NCBI GenBank assembly: GCA_947175295.1
Contig: CAMWMK010000005.1
Location: 1 to 64,000 of the forward strand
Reading direction: 5' to 3'
Origin: an uncultured Porphyromonadaceae bacterium
GTDB lineage: Bacteria; Bacteroidota; Bacteroidia; Bacteroidales; Muribaculaceae
Length of the DNA stretch: 64,000 nucleotides
Shown here: positions 36,896-46,852 of the stretch, piece by piece
Layout: the number at the start of each line of letters is the position of its first letter
Position numbering within the stretch: the first letter of the stretch is position 1
The notes under the pieces: model-generated
Database searches by the model: none
Told to the model about the DNA's origin: nothing
Seen by the model: the letters and a program-made list of their open reading frames with translations, nothing else
Program-made: the position numbers and the translations under genes

Positions 36896-37150
36896 GCTTA
36901 TATGGTAGTAATATGTTGAAATATAAAGTATTTATTATCTGTGTTTGCTGCCATTTTAAGTAGATTTTAAATGCATCAAGGCCTGCGACGGAGCGCTTCG
37001 AGGACGTTCCCCACAGGCTTTTTTGTATATCCCCCACACTGTCCCCCTAGTCCAAAAACGTACTTGGCCCTCTAGCCCCATGATTCATCCAATTATTTTG
37101 GAGATTGAATATTTGGTGGAATACGATGTTTTTATTAATTTCGCGTCATA

Positions 37151-37291
37151 ATGAATAATAGAGTTGGATATTCTTGGATAGCGGTCGGACTCATGTTCTT
37201 GAGCGGGTGCCACGCAAAGCCGGAAGCAGATGGCAAGTGCGAACCGCAGGATGCTGTGGAGGCCCAGCTATCTCCGCTACTGCACGATTAA
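37151..37291 (+). CDS. Short lipoprotein ORF (46 aa), probably a decayed gene
   Basis: MNNRVGYSWIAVGLMFLSGCHAKPEADGKCEPQD...; followed by in-frame-lost coding-like sequence. Confidence 0.35.
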   Translation: MNNRVGYSWIAVGLMFLSGCHAKPEADGKCEPQDAVEAQLSPLLHD

Positions 37292-37444
37292 CGAGCAGGG
37301 AGGCATGATGACGCTTGATGAGGATTTAGAAGTTGATCTCAATCGAAAAGGGGAGAGCCACAATCCCTTTCACGTCAGTAAATTATAGTCTGTGCTCCAA
37401 GCCTCTCTGCAGACCATACGTGAGCTTTCATCATTAAATAACCA

Positions 37445-39643
37445 TTGAAGAATATGAAGCTTTTTTCGAATTCAAACACAAAGACAACTTTTGCCGCCGG
37501 CGCTTTCGTGCTGGCTCTCGCTGCCGCTTCATGCAGCAGTCATCATCCCGATTCTTCACTTTCCGATCTGGTGGATCCGCTGATCGGATCAGGCGGCCAC
37601 GGACATGTCTTTGTCGGTGCCGACGTTCCGTTCGGTATGGTGCAGGTGGGGCCTGCGAGCGTCACTCAGGGTTGGGACTGGTGTTCCGGCTATCATGAGT
37701 CGGATTCGACCGTGATCGGTTTTTCCCACACACATCTGTCGGGCACCGGATGCGGCGATCTCCTTGACATCACCGTCATGCCGGTGGTAGGCTCCGACCT
37801 CATGTATGCAAGAGGACGTGTTGATTCCGTCGGTTCCGGTCTATGGTCGTATGCAGACCGTTCCAGGCAAGTGGTGCGTCCCGGTTATTACTCAGTGCTG
37901 CTGACACGCTACGATATCCTCACCGAGATGACTTCGACATCGCGCGTGGGCATGCACCGATATTCTTTTCCTGACTCAAAGGAAAAGGCTGTAGTGTTCG
38001 ACCTCATGAACGGCGGCAACTGGGATTCCCCTACTGATGTGCATATCGAGCCTGTAGGCGACCGAAGCGTGCGGGGATGGAGGCATTCCAAAGGTTGGGC
38101 TCCCGACCAGAAGGTGTTTTTTGTAGTCGAATTCTCCAAACCGTTCTCCACACTCGAACTTAAAGGAGATGACGGGATGTTTGCCCGTGTTGATTTCCCT
38201 GATCTTGATGGCGAACCATTGCTTATGAAGGTGGCGATCTCCGCAGTGTCAATGGAAGGTGCTGCCGGGAATATGGATAAGGAACTTCCGGGATGGGATT
38301 TCGACGCCGTGGCCGAGGCCGCTGAAAACGATTGGATCTCTTCGCTTGGAAAGGTAAGGATAAAAGGGGGGACCGATGATCAGAGGAAGATATTCTATAC
38401 GGCCCTCTACCACGCTATGATTGCGCCATCGGAATTCAGCGATGCCGACGGACGCTGGAGAGGAGCCGACGGCACTGTGCATGAGAGCGACGGCAGCGTG
38501 AAATATACCACTTACTCACTTTGGGATACCTACCGCGCTGAGATGCCGCTTCTCAGCATCATAGAGCCTGCGCGATATGCGGATATGGTCAATACAATGG
38601 TCGACATCTGTGAGGAGCAGGGTCGTCTGCCGGTATGGCATCTGTGGGGCTGCGAGACCGACTGCATGGTGGGAAATCCAGGCATCCCGGTGGTGGCCGA
38701 CGCCATCGTGAAGGGTATTCCCGGGGTTGACCGAGACAGGGCCTACAAGGCTCTGCTCACTACCGCCTTGGACACCATACGCGGCAACGGATTCAGGCAG
38801 AAATACGGTTACATTCCGTTTGACCTCTGGAAGGAGTCAATTGCCTATGACATGGAGTATGCACTCGCTGACGGTGCTTTAGCACAGGCCTCACTCGCCA
38901 TGGGAGACTCCGCCAACTACCGATACTTCACTGAGCGCAGCCATTCCTACCGCAACTATTTCGACCCCTCTACGGGATTCATGCGCGGCAAGGACAGCAA
39001 GGGCAACTGGCGCGAACCCTTCAATGAGTTCGATACCTCGCACCGGGCCAACGACTACTGCGAGGGAAACGCCTGGCAGTATACATGGCTTGTTCCCCAC
39101 GATGTGGAGGGGCTTAAGGCCTGCTTCGGCTCGGAAGAACGCATGATGGCGAAACTCGACTCCCTCTTCACCGTTGAGTCTACCCTTGAGGGAACGGATG
39201 TATCGCCCGACGTGTCTGGATTCATCGGACAGTATGCCCACGGCAACGAGCCTGGCCATCATACGGCATACCTCTATGCGATGCTTGGACATCAGGACAA
39301 GACTACGAGTCTCGTAAGACGCATTCTTGATGAAATGTATACTACAAAGCCCGACGGCCTTTCCGGCAATGAGGACGTAGGGCAGATGTCGGCATGGTAC
39401 GTTATGTCGGCCATGGGTCTCTATGAAGTGGAGCCCGGAAGCGGACGCTACCGGTTTGGCTATCCTCTTTTCGATGAGGTTGAGATTGATGTGCCGGGCG
39501 GAGTGTTCAGGATTGTGGCGGAAGGAAACAGAGGAGGGAATGCTTGCATCAGGGCGGTTTATCTCAACGGAAAGGAGCTGCAAGACAGCTATATCTCATA
39601 TTACGACATAATGGAGGGAGGGGAGTTGATGTTTAAGTTTTAG
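37445..39643 (+). CDS. GH92 alpha-mannosidase lipoprotein
   Basis: DLVDPLIGSGGHGHVFVGADVPFGMVQVGP, FSHTHLSGTGCGD, GNEPGHHTAYLY, SGNEDVGQMSAWYV motifs. Confidence 0.92.
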   Translation: MKNMKLFSNSNTKTTFAAGAFVLALAAASCSSHHPDSSLSDLVDPLIGSGGHGHVFVGADVPFGMVQVGPASVTQGWDWCSGYHESDSTVIGFSHTHLSGTGCGDLLDITVMPVVGSDLMYARGRVDSVGSGLWSYADRSRQVVRPGYYSVLLTRYDILTEMTSTSRVGMHRYSFPDSKEKAVVFDLMNGGNWDSPTDVHIEPVGDRSVRGWRHSKGWAPDQKVFFVVEFSKPFSTLELKGDDGMFARVDFPDLDGEPLLMKVAISAVSMEGAAGNMDKELPGWDFDAVAEAAENDWISSLGKVRIKGGTDDQRKIFYTALYHAMIAPSEFSDADGRWRGADGTVHESDGSVKYTTYSLWDTYRAEMPLLSIIEPARYADMVNTMVDICEEQGRLPVWHLWGCETDCMVGNPGIPVVADAIVKGIPGVDRDRAYKALLTTALDTIRGNGFRQKYGYIPFDLWKESIAYDMEYALADGALAQASLAMGDSANYRYFTERSHSYRNYFDPSTGFMRGKDSKGNWREPFNEFDTSHRANDYCEGNAWQYTWLVPHDVEGLKACFGSEERMMAKLDSLFTVESTLEGTDVSPDVSGFIGQYAHGNEPGHHTAYLYAMLGHQDKTTSLVRRILDEMYTTKPDGLSGNEDVGQMSAWYVMSAMGLYEVEPGSGRYRFGYPLFDEVEIDVPGGVFRIVAEGNRGGNACIRAVYLNGKELQDSYISYYDIMEGGELMFKF

Positions 39644-42600
39644 AAGATCCAGAAGCGTTTGTGTTTCTTTTTCTTCTTTTCCGGAGCAGGGGCCTTGGAT
39701 GGCTCCGGGGCTTCGAGGAGCCCTTCCTGGATGAGGCGGAGGGAGTCGGCGGCACTCAGCCCGGCGTCGTTGCCGCTGTAGAATTCCGGATCGAAGCCGG
39801 CCGGACGGGCTACCTTCAGCTTGGCAAACTGTGAGTTGCGTACTCCGCGCTTGAATACGTCGTTGATCTGATTGATCAGATTAATGCGTGTGGTGTTGAC
39901 CATATCCACACTCTCTATCGCCGTGTCTTCCTTGAATTTGGCTCCTCCGAAGCGTACTTTGTATTTCTTCGGGTTGCCGGAGATGGTGATGCCGAACCTG
40001 AATGGAATGGGCGATTTCAATACGGCAAGATGGTAGTTGAAGTCCATTTCCATATTGTTGTAGCCGTATACTCCAAGTCTGTAGCGGTCGATATTGAATG
40101 TGAAGGGATAGATCCGCATCAGGCCGTCTTCCACGGTCATCTCTACGTTGAGGCGATGTATGGTGTTGTCGGCCTTGTCCTTGAATCCGAGCCATTTGCC
40201 GAGTGTGCGGTATTTCTCCGGGTCGATGAAGGCGAGGTTGTCGCCGGTGATGCGCATGGCGGCGTTGAGGGTCGGAAGGTCGAGGTTCATGTCAGAGTCG
40301 ATGCGGCAGGTAGCGGCCAAGTTGGCTGCCACCATGCCCGAGAAGTCGTGCATGAGCGGCGTTATGGAGTCGATGGCCGGCACCATTTTCACGAATTTCG
40401 CTATGTTGAAGTCGGTCAGCTGTATTCCGAATCCGAACTGCATGTCGCGCGTGTTGGGGGCTGTATAGAGGGCGGAGAGCGAAAGGTTGCCGGCATCGGA
40501 ATTGGCCTGCAGGTCGTGCAGGTTGACGCCTCCGTCGTAGACCAGCAGGTCGGCTCCCACGTCGGTCATCTCCACGTCGCTGTAGAGCAGATGGTTGGCC
40601 TCTACCTTGAGGTCGGCCTGCACATTGACGGGTATGAGCACCGGAGCCCCTTTCCTGTTGTGGCGTGCTGCCGAGTGGGAGGCTCCCGTGAATATGGCGG
40701 CTGATATCTCGTTGATGTCGATGGTGTCGCTCAGGATGGAGAAGTTTGCCTTGAGGTTGTTGTCGGTCTTAGCGGTCAGAGCCCGGCGCACATTGGTCAC
40801 TCTTCCCGCCATTGCAAGGTCGGAGGCTCCTGCCCGCAAGGAGATGTCGGAGATGCTGACGGTGTCGTTGTTGAAGCGTAGCGCTAAATCTGATATGCGG
40901 TTCTTGAGCGGGAAGAGAGGAGAGTGGAGACCGGCGTCATGGGTGCTGAGCGTACCCGACAGCTTCCATTCGTTGAGGAAACGCTGGAACTGCGGCGTAA
41001 GGTTCCACACCAACATATCGTCGTCGTCCCGGCCTTCCGCCGTGTATACCCTTTTCGTATGGTGGCGGCGATGGGTGCGCTGATAATATACGTATCGGTG
41101 TACGGCGGCAGGGGATATGTAGGAATATTCGCGGCGGGGCGATGTTTTCTTCTTCGCTCCATCCTTCGGCTTGGGCAGCGTATTGGTCTTGGCGAGGGAA
41201 GCCTTCACCTTCGTGTCGCGTATCAGGAAACGGTCGGAAAGCGTTCCGGCCGACACCTGCCCTATGAGCAGGTCGGTAGCGATCTGCGGCACTTTCCCGC
41301 AGTCCTTATGGGGCTTCACGCGTACAGGACCGTTGATGTCGCGGATACGCGCTCCGGCGCTGTCGGTGATGGATGTGATGTCGAATCTGCCTACCTTCAG
41401 ACGTCCCGCTATCGGGCGCATAAGTGTTGTGTCTGCACCTGCGGCAGGATGCTCCACGGCAGCTGAGAGAGACACATTGCCGAAGGCAAGGTCTATTCCG
41501 CTTACGAGTACGGTAGCCGTGTCCACATCCACTTTCGTGTTCAGCAGCGGCAGCCCATCTACCATCCGTTTTGAGTTGAGTTCGATCCTCGCGTTGCCTA
41601 CCTCCACGAGTTTTGTGGTGTCGGCGGTAAGGAAATATACGTCTTTTGCAGTGATCGTTCCGTCGGCCACCAATCGGTGGAAGCGCTCGGGCCGGAGCAT
41701 GGACGTGCTTCCCTTTGCCTTAAGGTCGGCGGTGATTACGCCTGCGAGATAGCCCGGAATCTTTTCCAATGCTATGGGAGGAAGGTCGCGGAAGTCTATT
41801 TTCCCTTCGATGCCGGCGTCAAACGTAGGGTCTGACAGGGGAGTGGTAAGGAATGCCGATGCATTGAGATCGGTGCCGGGACCTGCCACTGTAAATCGGG
41901 TGAGGTCGATGGTGGTACGGTCGGGAAGATTGGCTACGGTGTTTATGAGCGCTTCCAGTGCGATCTCTTTCAGGTGCGCTTTGCCGTAGTCAAGGGTGGA
42001 GGGTGAGACAGACACTGTGATCTTGGCCGAAGGGATGGTATCGGTGGCTAAGTTCATGGGCCGGGTAAGTTCGAAATGCCCTGCGATGGCCATGTCGGTG
42101 GAGAAATAAGGAGGGTAGAGGCGGTGCTCGCTGCGTATGGAATCAGGCAGGAGCGTCAGGAGGTCGGATACTGCAACAGGAGCAAGATCCACGCTTGCCT
42201 TGCGGGCTATGGGACTTGAAGTGAGGTCGATTTCTCCCGAGACGATGGCTTTGATGAACGCTCCCCGGAGTTCCATCTCGTCCATCGCTACGAGACCCGG
42301 GTCGGAAGGATTCCAGTATACCTTGCCGTTGAGTCCGAAACTTATCTCGTCGAGGTTGGTGACGAGGGTGGCCTGCGGGGAGGAGACGTTGCCGTTTACC
42401 TTAAGGCGGTAGGTAGGCTGGTCTTCCCCTTCCACTGCAGCGTCGGTGAGCAGCAGCACGGAAGCCGACACGGAGTCGGCGGCATTGTAGAAGCGTATTT
42501 CCTTGGGTTGGGAGAGTGAGAAGCGGTTGATGCGGAATCCCGGTATTTCGGTTTTGGAGGAAGCGGAGTCGGCGGTGTCTGCCGGCAGCTTCACGATGTC

Positions 42601-43047
42601 GTAGTTGGGACGTCCGTTGTGGGCTATGACGAGGTTTACGCTCAGTCCCCGGAGGTCTACGTCATGGAGGGAGAGTTCGTTGTTGATGAGAAGGCGTTTT
42701 ATGTCTACTGCTCCACTCATATGGTCGAGTGTGAGGAGGGAGTCGGCATAGGCAGGGAGAATGCCGCGCTGCTCCGTGGTCAGGGAGTCGAAGGCGTGGG
42801 ATATGACCGTGAGCGAATCGAGCTCGATGCCGAGTATAGGGAAGTGAGGGGCGAAGGCGAGCCGTAGGCTACCGAGCTTAACGCGGCCTTCGATGTTTTC
42901 ATTCACTAAGTCCTCCACCATAGGAGCGAGATATTTGGAGTCGACGAACTTTACGGCGCAGATGAACAGGACACCCGTCGCGACGATCACCGCGACGAGG
43001 GTCCAGCCGATTATCTTCAGCGCCTTCGCCAGTCTTGAGCCTGCCAT
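39640..43047 (-). CDS. AsmA-family inner-membrane protein
   Basis: N-terminal TM then IEGRVKLGSLRLAFAPHFPILGIELDSLTV; long beta-rich protein. Confidence 0.75.
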   Translation of the reverse strand: MAGSRLAKALKIIGWTLVAVIVATGVLFICAVKFVDSKYLAPMVEDLVNENIEGRVKLGSLRLAFAPHFPILGIELDSLTVISHAFDSLTTEQRGILPAYADSLLTLDHMSGAVDIKRLLINNELSLHDVDLRGLSVNLVIAHNGRPNYDIVKLPADTADSASSKTEIPGFRINRFSLSQPKEIRFYNAADSVSASVLLLTDAAVEGEDQPTYRLKVNGNVSSPQATLVTNLDEISFGLNGKVYWNPSDPGLVAMDEMELRGAFIKAIVSGEIDLTSSPIARKASVDLAPVAVSDLLTLLPDSIRSEHRLYPPYFSTDMAIAGHFELTRPMNLATDTIPSAKITVSVSPSTLDYGKAHLKEIALEALINTVANLPDRTTIDLTRFTVAGPGTDLNASAFLTTPLSDPTFDAGIEGKIDFRDLPPIALEKIPGYLAGVITADLKAKGSTSMLRPERFHRLVADGTITAKDVYFLTADTTKLVEVGNARIELNSKRMVDGLPLLNTKVDVDTATVLVSGIDLAFGNVSLSAAVEHPAAGADTTLMRPIAGRLKVGRFDITSITDSAGARIRDINGPVRVKPHKDCGKVPQIATDLLIGQVSAGTLSDRFLIRDTKVKASLAKTNTLPKPKDGAKKKTSPRREYSYISPAAVHRYVYYQRTHRRHHTKRVYTAEGRDDDDMLVWNLTPQFQRFLNEWKLSGTLSTHDAGLHSPLFPLKNRISDLALRFNNDTVSISDISLRAGASDLAMAGRVTNVRRALTAKTDNNLKANFSILSDTIDINEISAAIFTGASHSAARHNRKGAPVLIPVNVQADLKVEANHLLYSDVEMTDVGADLLVYDGGVNLHDLQANSDAGNLSLSALYTAPNTRDMQFGFGIQLTDFNIAKFVKMVPAIDSITPLMHDFSGMVAANLAATCRIDSDMNLDLPTLNAAMRITGDNLAFIDPEKYRTLGKWLGFKDKADNTIHRLNVEMTVEDGLMRIYPFTFNIDRYRLGVYGYNNMEMDFNYHLAVLKSPIPFRFGITISGNPKKYKVRFGGAKFKEDTAIESVDMVNTTRINLINQINDVFKRGVRNSQFAKLKVARPAGFDPEFYSGNDAGLSAADSLRLIQEGLLEAPEPSKAPAPEKKKKKHKRFWIF

Positions 43048-43067
43048 GATGAACCAGTGAATACCTA

Positions 43068-43334
43068 TCAGGGAATATGGATTATGGGCTCTCCGAAATA
43101 TGTGGACAGCTTTGCGATGGTCGACAATGTAAAGTTGTGCTCTCCGCTAAGCCATCGAGTTATTTCGTTAGGTCGTTTCCCAAGATTGTCTGCAAGTTGC
43201 TTTTTTGACATACCCTTGGATTCCATAAGGAACGCAAGCCTATCAGAAACTGCAAAGGATAATCGGGCAGCCTCTCTTTTTTCTTTGGGTATCTCTTCAA
43301 ACAGATCCCTAAGAGATGTCTTCATCCTTTTCAT
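43068..43334 (-). CDS. XRE-family antitoxin (HigA-like)
   Basis: MESKGMSKKQLADNLGKRPNEITRWLSGEHNFTLSTIAKL. Confidence 0.85.
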   Translation of the reverse strand: MKRMKTSLRDLFEEIPKEKREAARLSFAVSDRLAFLMESKGMSKKQLADNLGKRPNEITRWLSGEHNFTLSTIAKLSTYFGEPIIHIP

Positions 43335-43801
43335 ATCTCAAAAGTTTTATCGGTATTGATTTCAGTCTCTGTAATCTCAACATTGCCTTGTTCTGCTTCA
43401 TGTTTAAGAAGTCGTTCAAATTTCTGCAATGTCATAACATAACCTTTTAATTCATCGTTTTCTTGATATGTCCTGGTATTTTTCACGCCTCCGTTGCCAA
43501 CTACTAAAATGTGGTCGGATAGTCGAAGACAATACAGTCTTAATTTTGAATTCAAGACCGGAAGGGCTACGACAGAATCGGCAAAGCGACCTTCTCTTCT
43601 GAAATACCTTTCCAATGCCCCATTAGCCAATATTCTTTCCATAAATATCAATATGGATTGAAAGTCAGCATTATATTTGGCATTGTCCTTGAATCTTGAA
43701 ATGAATTTTTCAAGCTCTGTATCATCTTCAGATATAAAATGAAGAGTATACAGAGTGCATTTCTCTGAATTGTCGGCTAATACAAGTTCTACTTCGCTCA
43801 T
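43331..43801 (-). CDS. Putative toxin partner overlapping the XRE gene
   Basis: 4-nt overlap with antitoxin; LRLYCLRLSDHILVVGNGGVKNTRTYQENDEL pattern. Confidence 0.6.
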   Translation of the reverse strand: MSEVELVLADNSEKCTLYTLHFISEDDTELEKFISRFKDNAKYNADFQSILIFMERILANGALERYFRREGRFADSVVALPVLNSKLRLYCLRLSDHILVVGNGGVKNTRTYQENDELKGYVMTLQKFERLLKHEAEQGNVEITETEINTDKTFEI

Positions 43802-43906
43802 TATAGTCTGTTTTTCTTTAGATAACGAGCGAAGTAGAATAAAAGTTTTACAAAAATGTAAAAAGCTTATTGAGGAATCAACTAAATCAATTCTTCAGCC
43901 ACCATA

Positions 43907-44026
43907 CTATTGAGGTTGGGTCTTGAAGGTGATGACGGTGTGGGCTTTCAGGATGGCCAGTTTGTTCATGTCGAGGGGAGTCAGTTTCTTCGCTCCCTCC
44001 GGGACTTTAATCGCATTTTCGTTCAT
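43907..44026 (-). CDS. 39-aa small ORF downstream of VKOR gene, possible modified-peptide precursor
   Basis: MNENAIKVPEGAKKLTPLDMNKLAILKAHTVITFKTQPQ*; purine-rich RBS-like GAAGGGTTAAGGG upstream (not in supplied ORF track). Confidence 0.45.
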   Translation of the reverse strand: MNENAIKVPEGAKKLTPLDMNKLAILKAHTVITFKTQPQ

Positions 44027-44044
44027 AATCTGAAGGGTTAAGGG

Positions 44045-45082
44045 TTATTTTCTTTCAATGAGGGGCATGAGGGCGTTGACGAGCAGCATCACGCCTACAT
44101 AGGCTACGCCCAATACGAAGAAATCGATGCTGACCGGAAGGGCTTGTCCTACCCATCCTCCGCTCAGATAGGCTATGAAGAGCAACCATAGCGAGCACTG
44201 TACGGTGACGCAGAGCGTACACCAGCGTTTTGCCCTGAATTTCTGATACCATATGCTCCAGCACGTAAACGGCAGGCAGCAGATATTGCAGAGCGCAAGC
44301 GAAGGAAGCGAGGCCGGAAACATCAGCAGGGCCAGCAAGCTTACGGAGAAGTAGGAGAATCCGACTTCACTCCATCCGAACAGCCCGAAGAACTTCGAGG
44401 CCGACATGGCGAGCACATCATCGCATCCTCCAGCCTGAAGCACTCCGCAGAAACGGTCGGCCTTCGGATTGTGGATCTTCAGCGATTTCTGCACTAAGAG
44501 ATAGGTGACGTAGAGTCCACCGAGGTCAATGGCGGCTATGAAATAGGCCGACACATATTGGTATAGGTCGTTGGAGATCCATGCGTATACGAAAAGGGCC
44601 GCCATGCAAAGCAGAAGTACCCATTTCTTCGACCTGTTGAAGAACTCCAGCCGGCGGTGAAGGCCAAGTCCCGGTTCGGCGGCGCCCGGCTTCACGTATG
44701 AGAGGAAGACGTTGCCGTCGAAGCATTTTATGAATGTATCGAAATCAGTAGTGCGCTCTTCGCCCAGACTGATGTAGTCCACCTTGTCGCCGTCGATGGA
44801 AGTGACTATGATGTTGCCGCCGTCGGAGCCGGCCGTATGTGCCATGAAAGGCACGGCGAGATCCCTTACCGCGTTCTTGTCGGGTAGGAAATATGCCTCC
44901 GATTCCACTCCATAGTCTTGCAGGGCCCTTGAAAGACCGAACCATGTCTTAAACGGCATCCCCTTCTCCTTCTCGAGGGTATAGGAATGTGTATGGCCGA
45001 CCCCGAGGAGGGTCAGCCAGTCACTTAAGAGGGATGCGTCCGGCGATTTGAAATGGGTATTTAGTTTTGATTCCTTTGCCAT
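44045..45082 (-). CDS. VKOR-family membrane protein with N-terminal C39-peptidase-like domain lacking a recognisable catalytic Cys
   Basis: CGVLQAGGCDDVLAMSASKFFGLFGWSEVG and CTLCVT VKOR motifs; N-terminal PFMAHTAGSDGGNIIVTSI. Confidence 0.75.
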   Translation of the reverse strand: MAKESKLNTHFKSPDASLLSDWLTLLGVGHTHSYTLEKEKGMPFKTWFGLSRALQDYGVESEAYFLPDKNAVRDLAVPFMAHTAGSDGGNIIVTSIDGDKVDYISLGEERTTDFDTFIKCFDGNVFLSYVKPGAAEPGLGLHRRLEFFNRSKKWVLLLCMAALFVYAWISNDLYQYVSAYFIAAIDLGGLYVTYLLVQKSLKIHNPKADRFCGVLQAGGCDDVLAMSASKFFGLFGWSEVGFSYFSVSLLALLMFPASLPSLALCNICCLPFTCWSIWYQKFRAKRWCTLCVTVQCSLWLLFIAYLSGGWVGQALPVSIDFFVLGVAYVGVMLLVNALMPLIERK

Positions 45083-45125
45083 ATCCTTATGCTGCTTAAT
45101 CGTCAGATAATCCTAATTCCAGACG

Positions 45126-45162
45126 TGATCATTGATAATTCATAATTGATCATTGATCATTG
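45126..45162. repeat. Short inverted/tandem repeat (TGATCATTGATAATTCATAATTGATCATTGATCATTG) at thioredoxin 3' end
   Basis: Direct reading. Confidence 0.7.
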
Positions 45163-45453
45163 TATCGCTGCCTGTATCTTCTGCAGAAGTACTTCGCCGG
45201 GCATTTCGCCTGTCTCACGCATCACTTCCTCACCATCGGAATAGAGGATGAATGTAGGGAGCGACTGCACGCGCATCTCGTTGGCGAGGTCTTCGTTTTG
45301 GTCGATGTCGAATTGAAGCACCTTCAGGTTGTCGGCCAAAAGGGTCTTGATGTCTTCCATAATGGGCATCATCTTCCTGCAATGAGGACACCATGTGGCG
45401 TAGAATTCCACGAGCACGACGGGTGCTGATTTTATTTCCTGTGTGTAGTCCAT
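45157..45453 (-). CDS. Thioredoxin
   Basis: FYATWCPHCRKMMP active site. Confidence 0.9.
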   Translation of the reverse strand: MDYTQEIKSAPVVLVEFYATWCPHCRKMMPIMEDIKTLLADNLKVLQFDIDQNEDLANEMRVQSLPTFILYSDGEEVMRETGEMPGEVLLQKIQAAIQ

Positions 45454-45620
45454 AATATTTGTGTTTTATAAGGTTTTGTTTTCGTGAATATAACGCTTTG
45501 GCAGGTGGAATGGTTGCCTGGATGCCGGGTCTTGATGCCCGGACACCGAAACAAATAGATGCTCCCTGCATGCGCACGCATACGGGGAGCATCCGTTATT
45601 TAATCTTTAGTATTTAATCT

Positions 45621-46193
45621 TTAATCTTTCGGCTTACGGTAGCCGCACTTGGGGCAGACGCCGTTCTCGTTGAGCGAGATGCCGCAGAGGGGGCAGCGGT
45701 CGATATCGTTACGGGTCTCGAACTCCTGGGAAGCGCCGTTGACACCGCTCGTAAATGTGATCTTGGCTATGTTTAGCTTGTCTTTGAGGAGGTCGTAGGT
45801 AAGCTTGATCATACCTTCTACTGTCATCGTCTCCTTCGTGACTACGATGCGGGCGTCGGGATATGCCGTCGCGAGTTCGGTCTTGAAGGCGGGGCCCTTC
45901 ATCTTGTTCTGCGGAGTGCCGTTGAGGATGCCTTGCTCCTTATATACTCCAAGGATGGCGGGGAGCAGTGGATCGTCTTCGCGGAGGATAAGGGCGTGGT
46001 CGAAGTTCTGGAGCACATCCCAGGCGGTCTTTCTGATTTCGTTGCAGGGGAACACCATGTTTACGCCTTCGTTGATGGAGTCTTCCACTTCGATGGTCAT
46101 GATGCCTGTGTGGCCGTGGAGGTACTGGGCTTCGCCCTTGAATCCGTAGAAACGGTGGGAATACTGGAGGTCAAATGTCGTAATACTTCTCAT
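45621..46193 (-). CDS. 6-pyruvoyl-tetrahydropterin synthase (PTPS)-like protein with C-terminal zinc ribbon
   Basis: FKGEAQYLHGHTG motif; C-terminal CPLCGISLNENGVCPKCGY. Confidence 0.75.
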   Translation of the reverse strand: MRSITTFDLQYSHRFYGFKGEAQYLHGHTGIMTIEVEDSINEGVNMVFPCNEIRKTAWDVLQNFDHALILREDDPLLPAILGVYKEQGILNGTPQNKMKGPAFKTELATAYPDARIVVTKETMTVEGMIKLTYDLLKDKLNIAKITFTSGVNGASQEFETRNDIDRCPLCGISLNENGVCPKCGYRKPKD

Positions 46194-46739
46194 AGTAGTT
46201 AAATTGGTTAAGAGTTTTTAGATATTGTTTTTTTCGGGAAGTCATTGCGGCAAACTTACCGTTTACACTTAAAACGCCGCAACGGCGGAATGGTTTAATC
46301 ATCGTTAAGTTTTTTTTGCCTTTGCCAAGAAGAGCATGAAAACTTATGGATGAATGGTTAGATGAGGTATGGATGGGAGATAGGAAATGACATTTCAGTT
46401 TAAGGAAAAATACAGTAGCCTCTATAATTGGTTTCGGGATGCGGTATTTCATCAGGCTAAAGATATATTCGATATATCGGGAGGAGAGAGGATTTAAAAG
46501 GATATGTATTTTATGATTTATCCGGATATGAAATGATTTGATGAGGTTGTAAGTTCTGGGGTTTCCCTTATCTTTGTACCGGATGTAAATTAGGTTTGAA
46601 TGAGGAAGCAACCTCTAACTTAGAAATTCTTTATATTTAGACTTAAAAAATTGGATTGGAAAGCGCCCTATGTGAATAGAGTGGTTTTATTATTTCTGCA
46701 ATATGAGGACAAAAGGAGGACAAAAACGAAAAAAAGAAA

Positions 46740-46770
46740 CCCCAAACCGCTATTTATCAACGATTTGGGG
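46740..46770 (-). terminator. Intrinsic terminator of tRNA-Arg
   Basis: CCCCAAATCG...CGGTTTGGGG followed by TTTCTTTTTTT on minus strand. Confidence 0.75.
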
Positions 46771-46778
46771 TTTGTAAG

Positions 46779-46852
46779 TGATCCGGTTGGGATTCGAACC
46801 CAAGACCCACAGCTTAGAAGGCTGTTGCTCTATCCAGCTGAGCTACCGGACC
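46779..46852 (-). tRNA. tRNA-Arg(TCT)
   Basis: Minus strand GGTCCGGTAGCTCAGCTGGATAGAGCAACAGCCTTCTAAGCTGTGGGTCTTGGGTTCGAATCCCAACCGGATCA; all arms pair. Confidence 0.95.
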
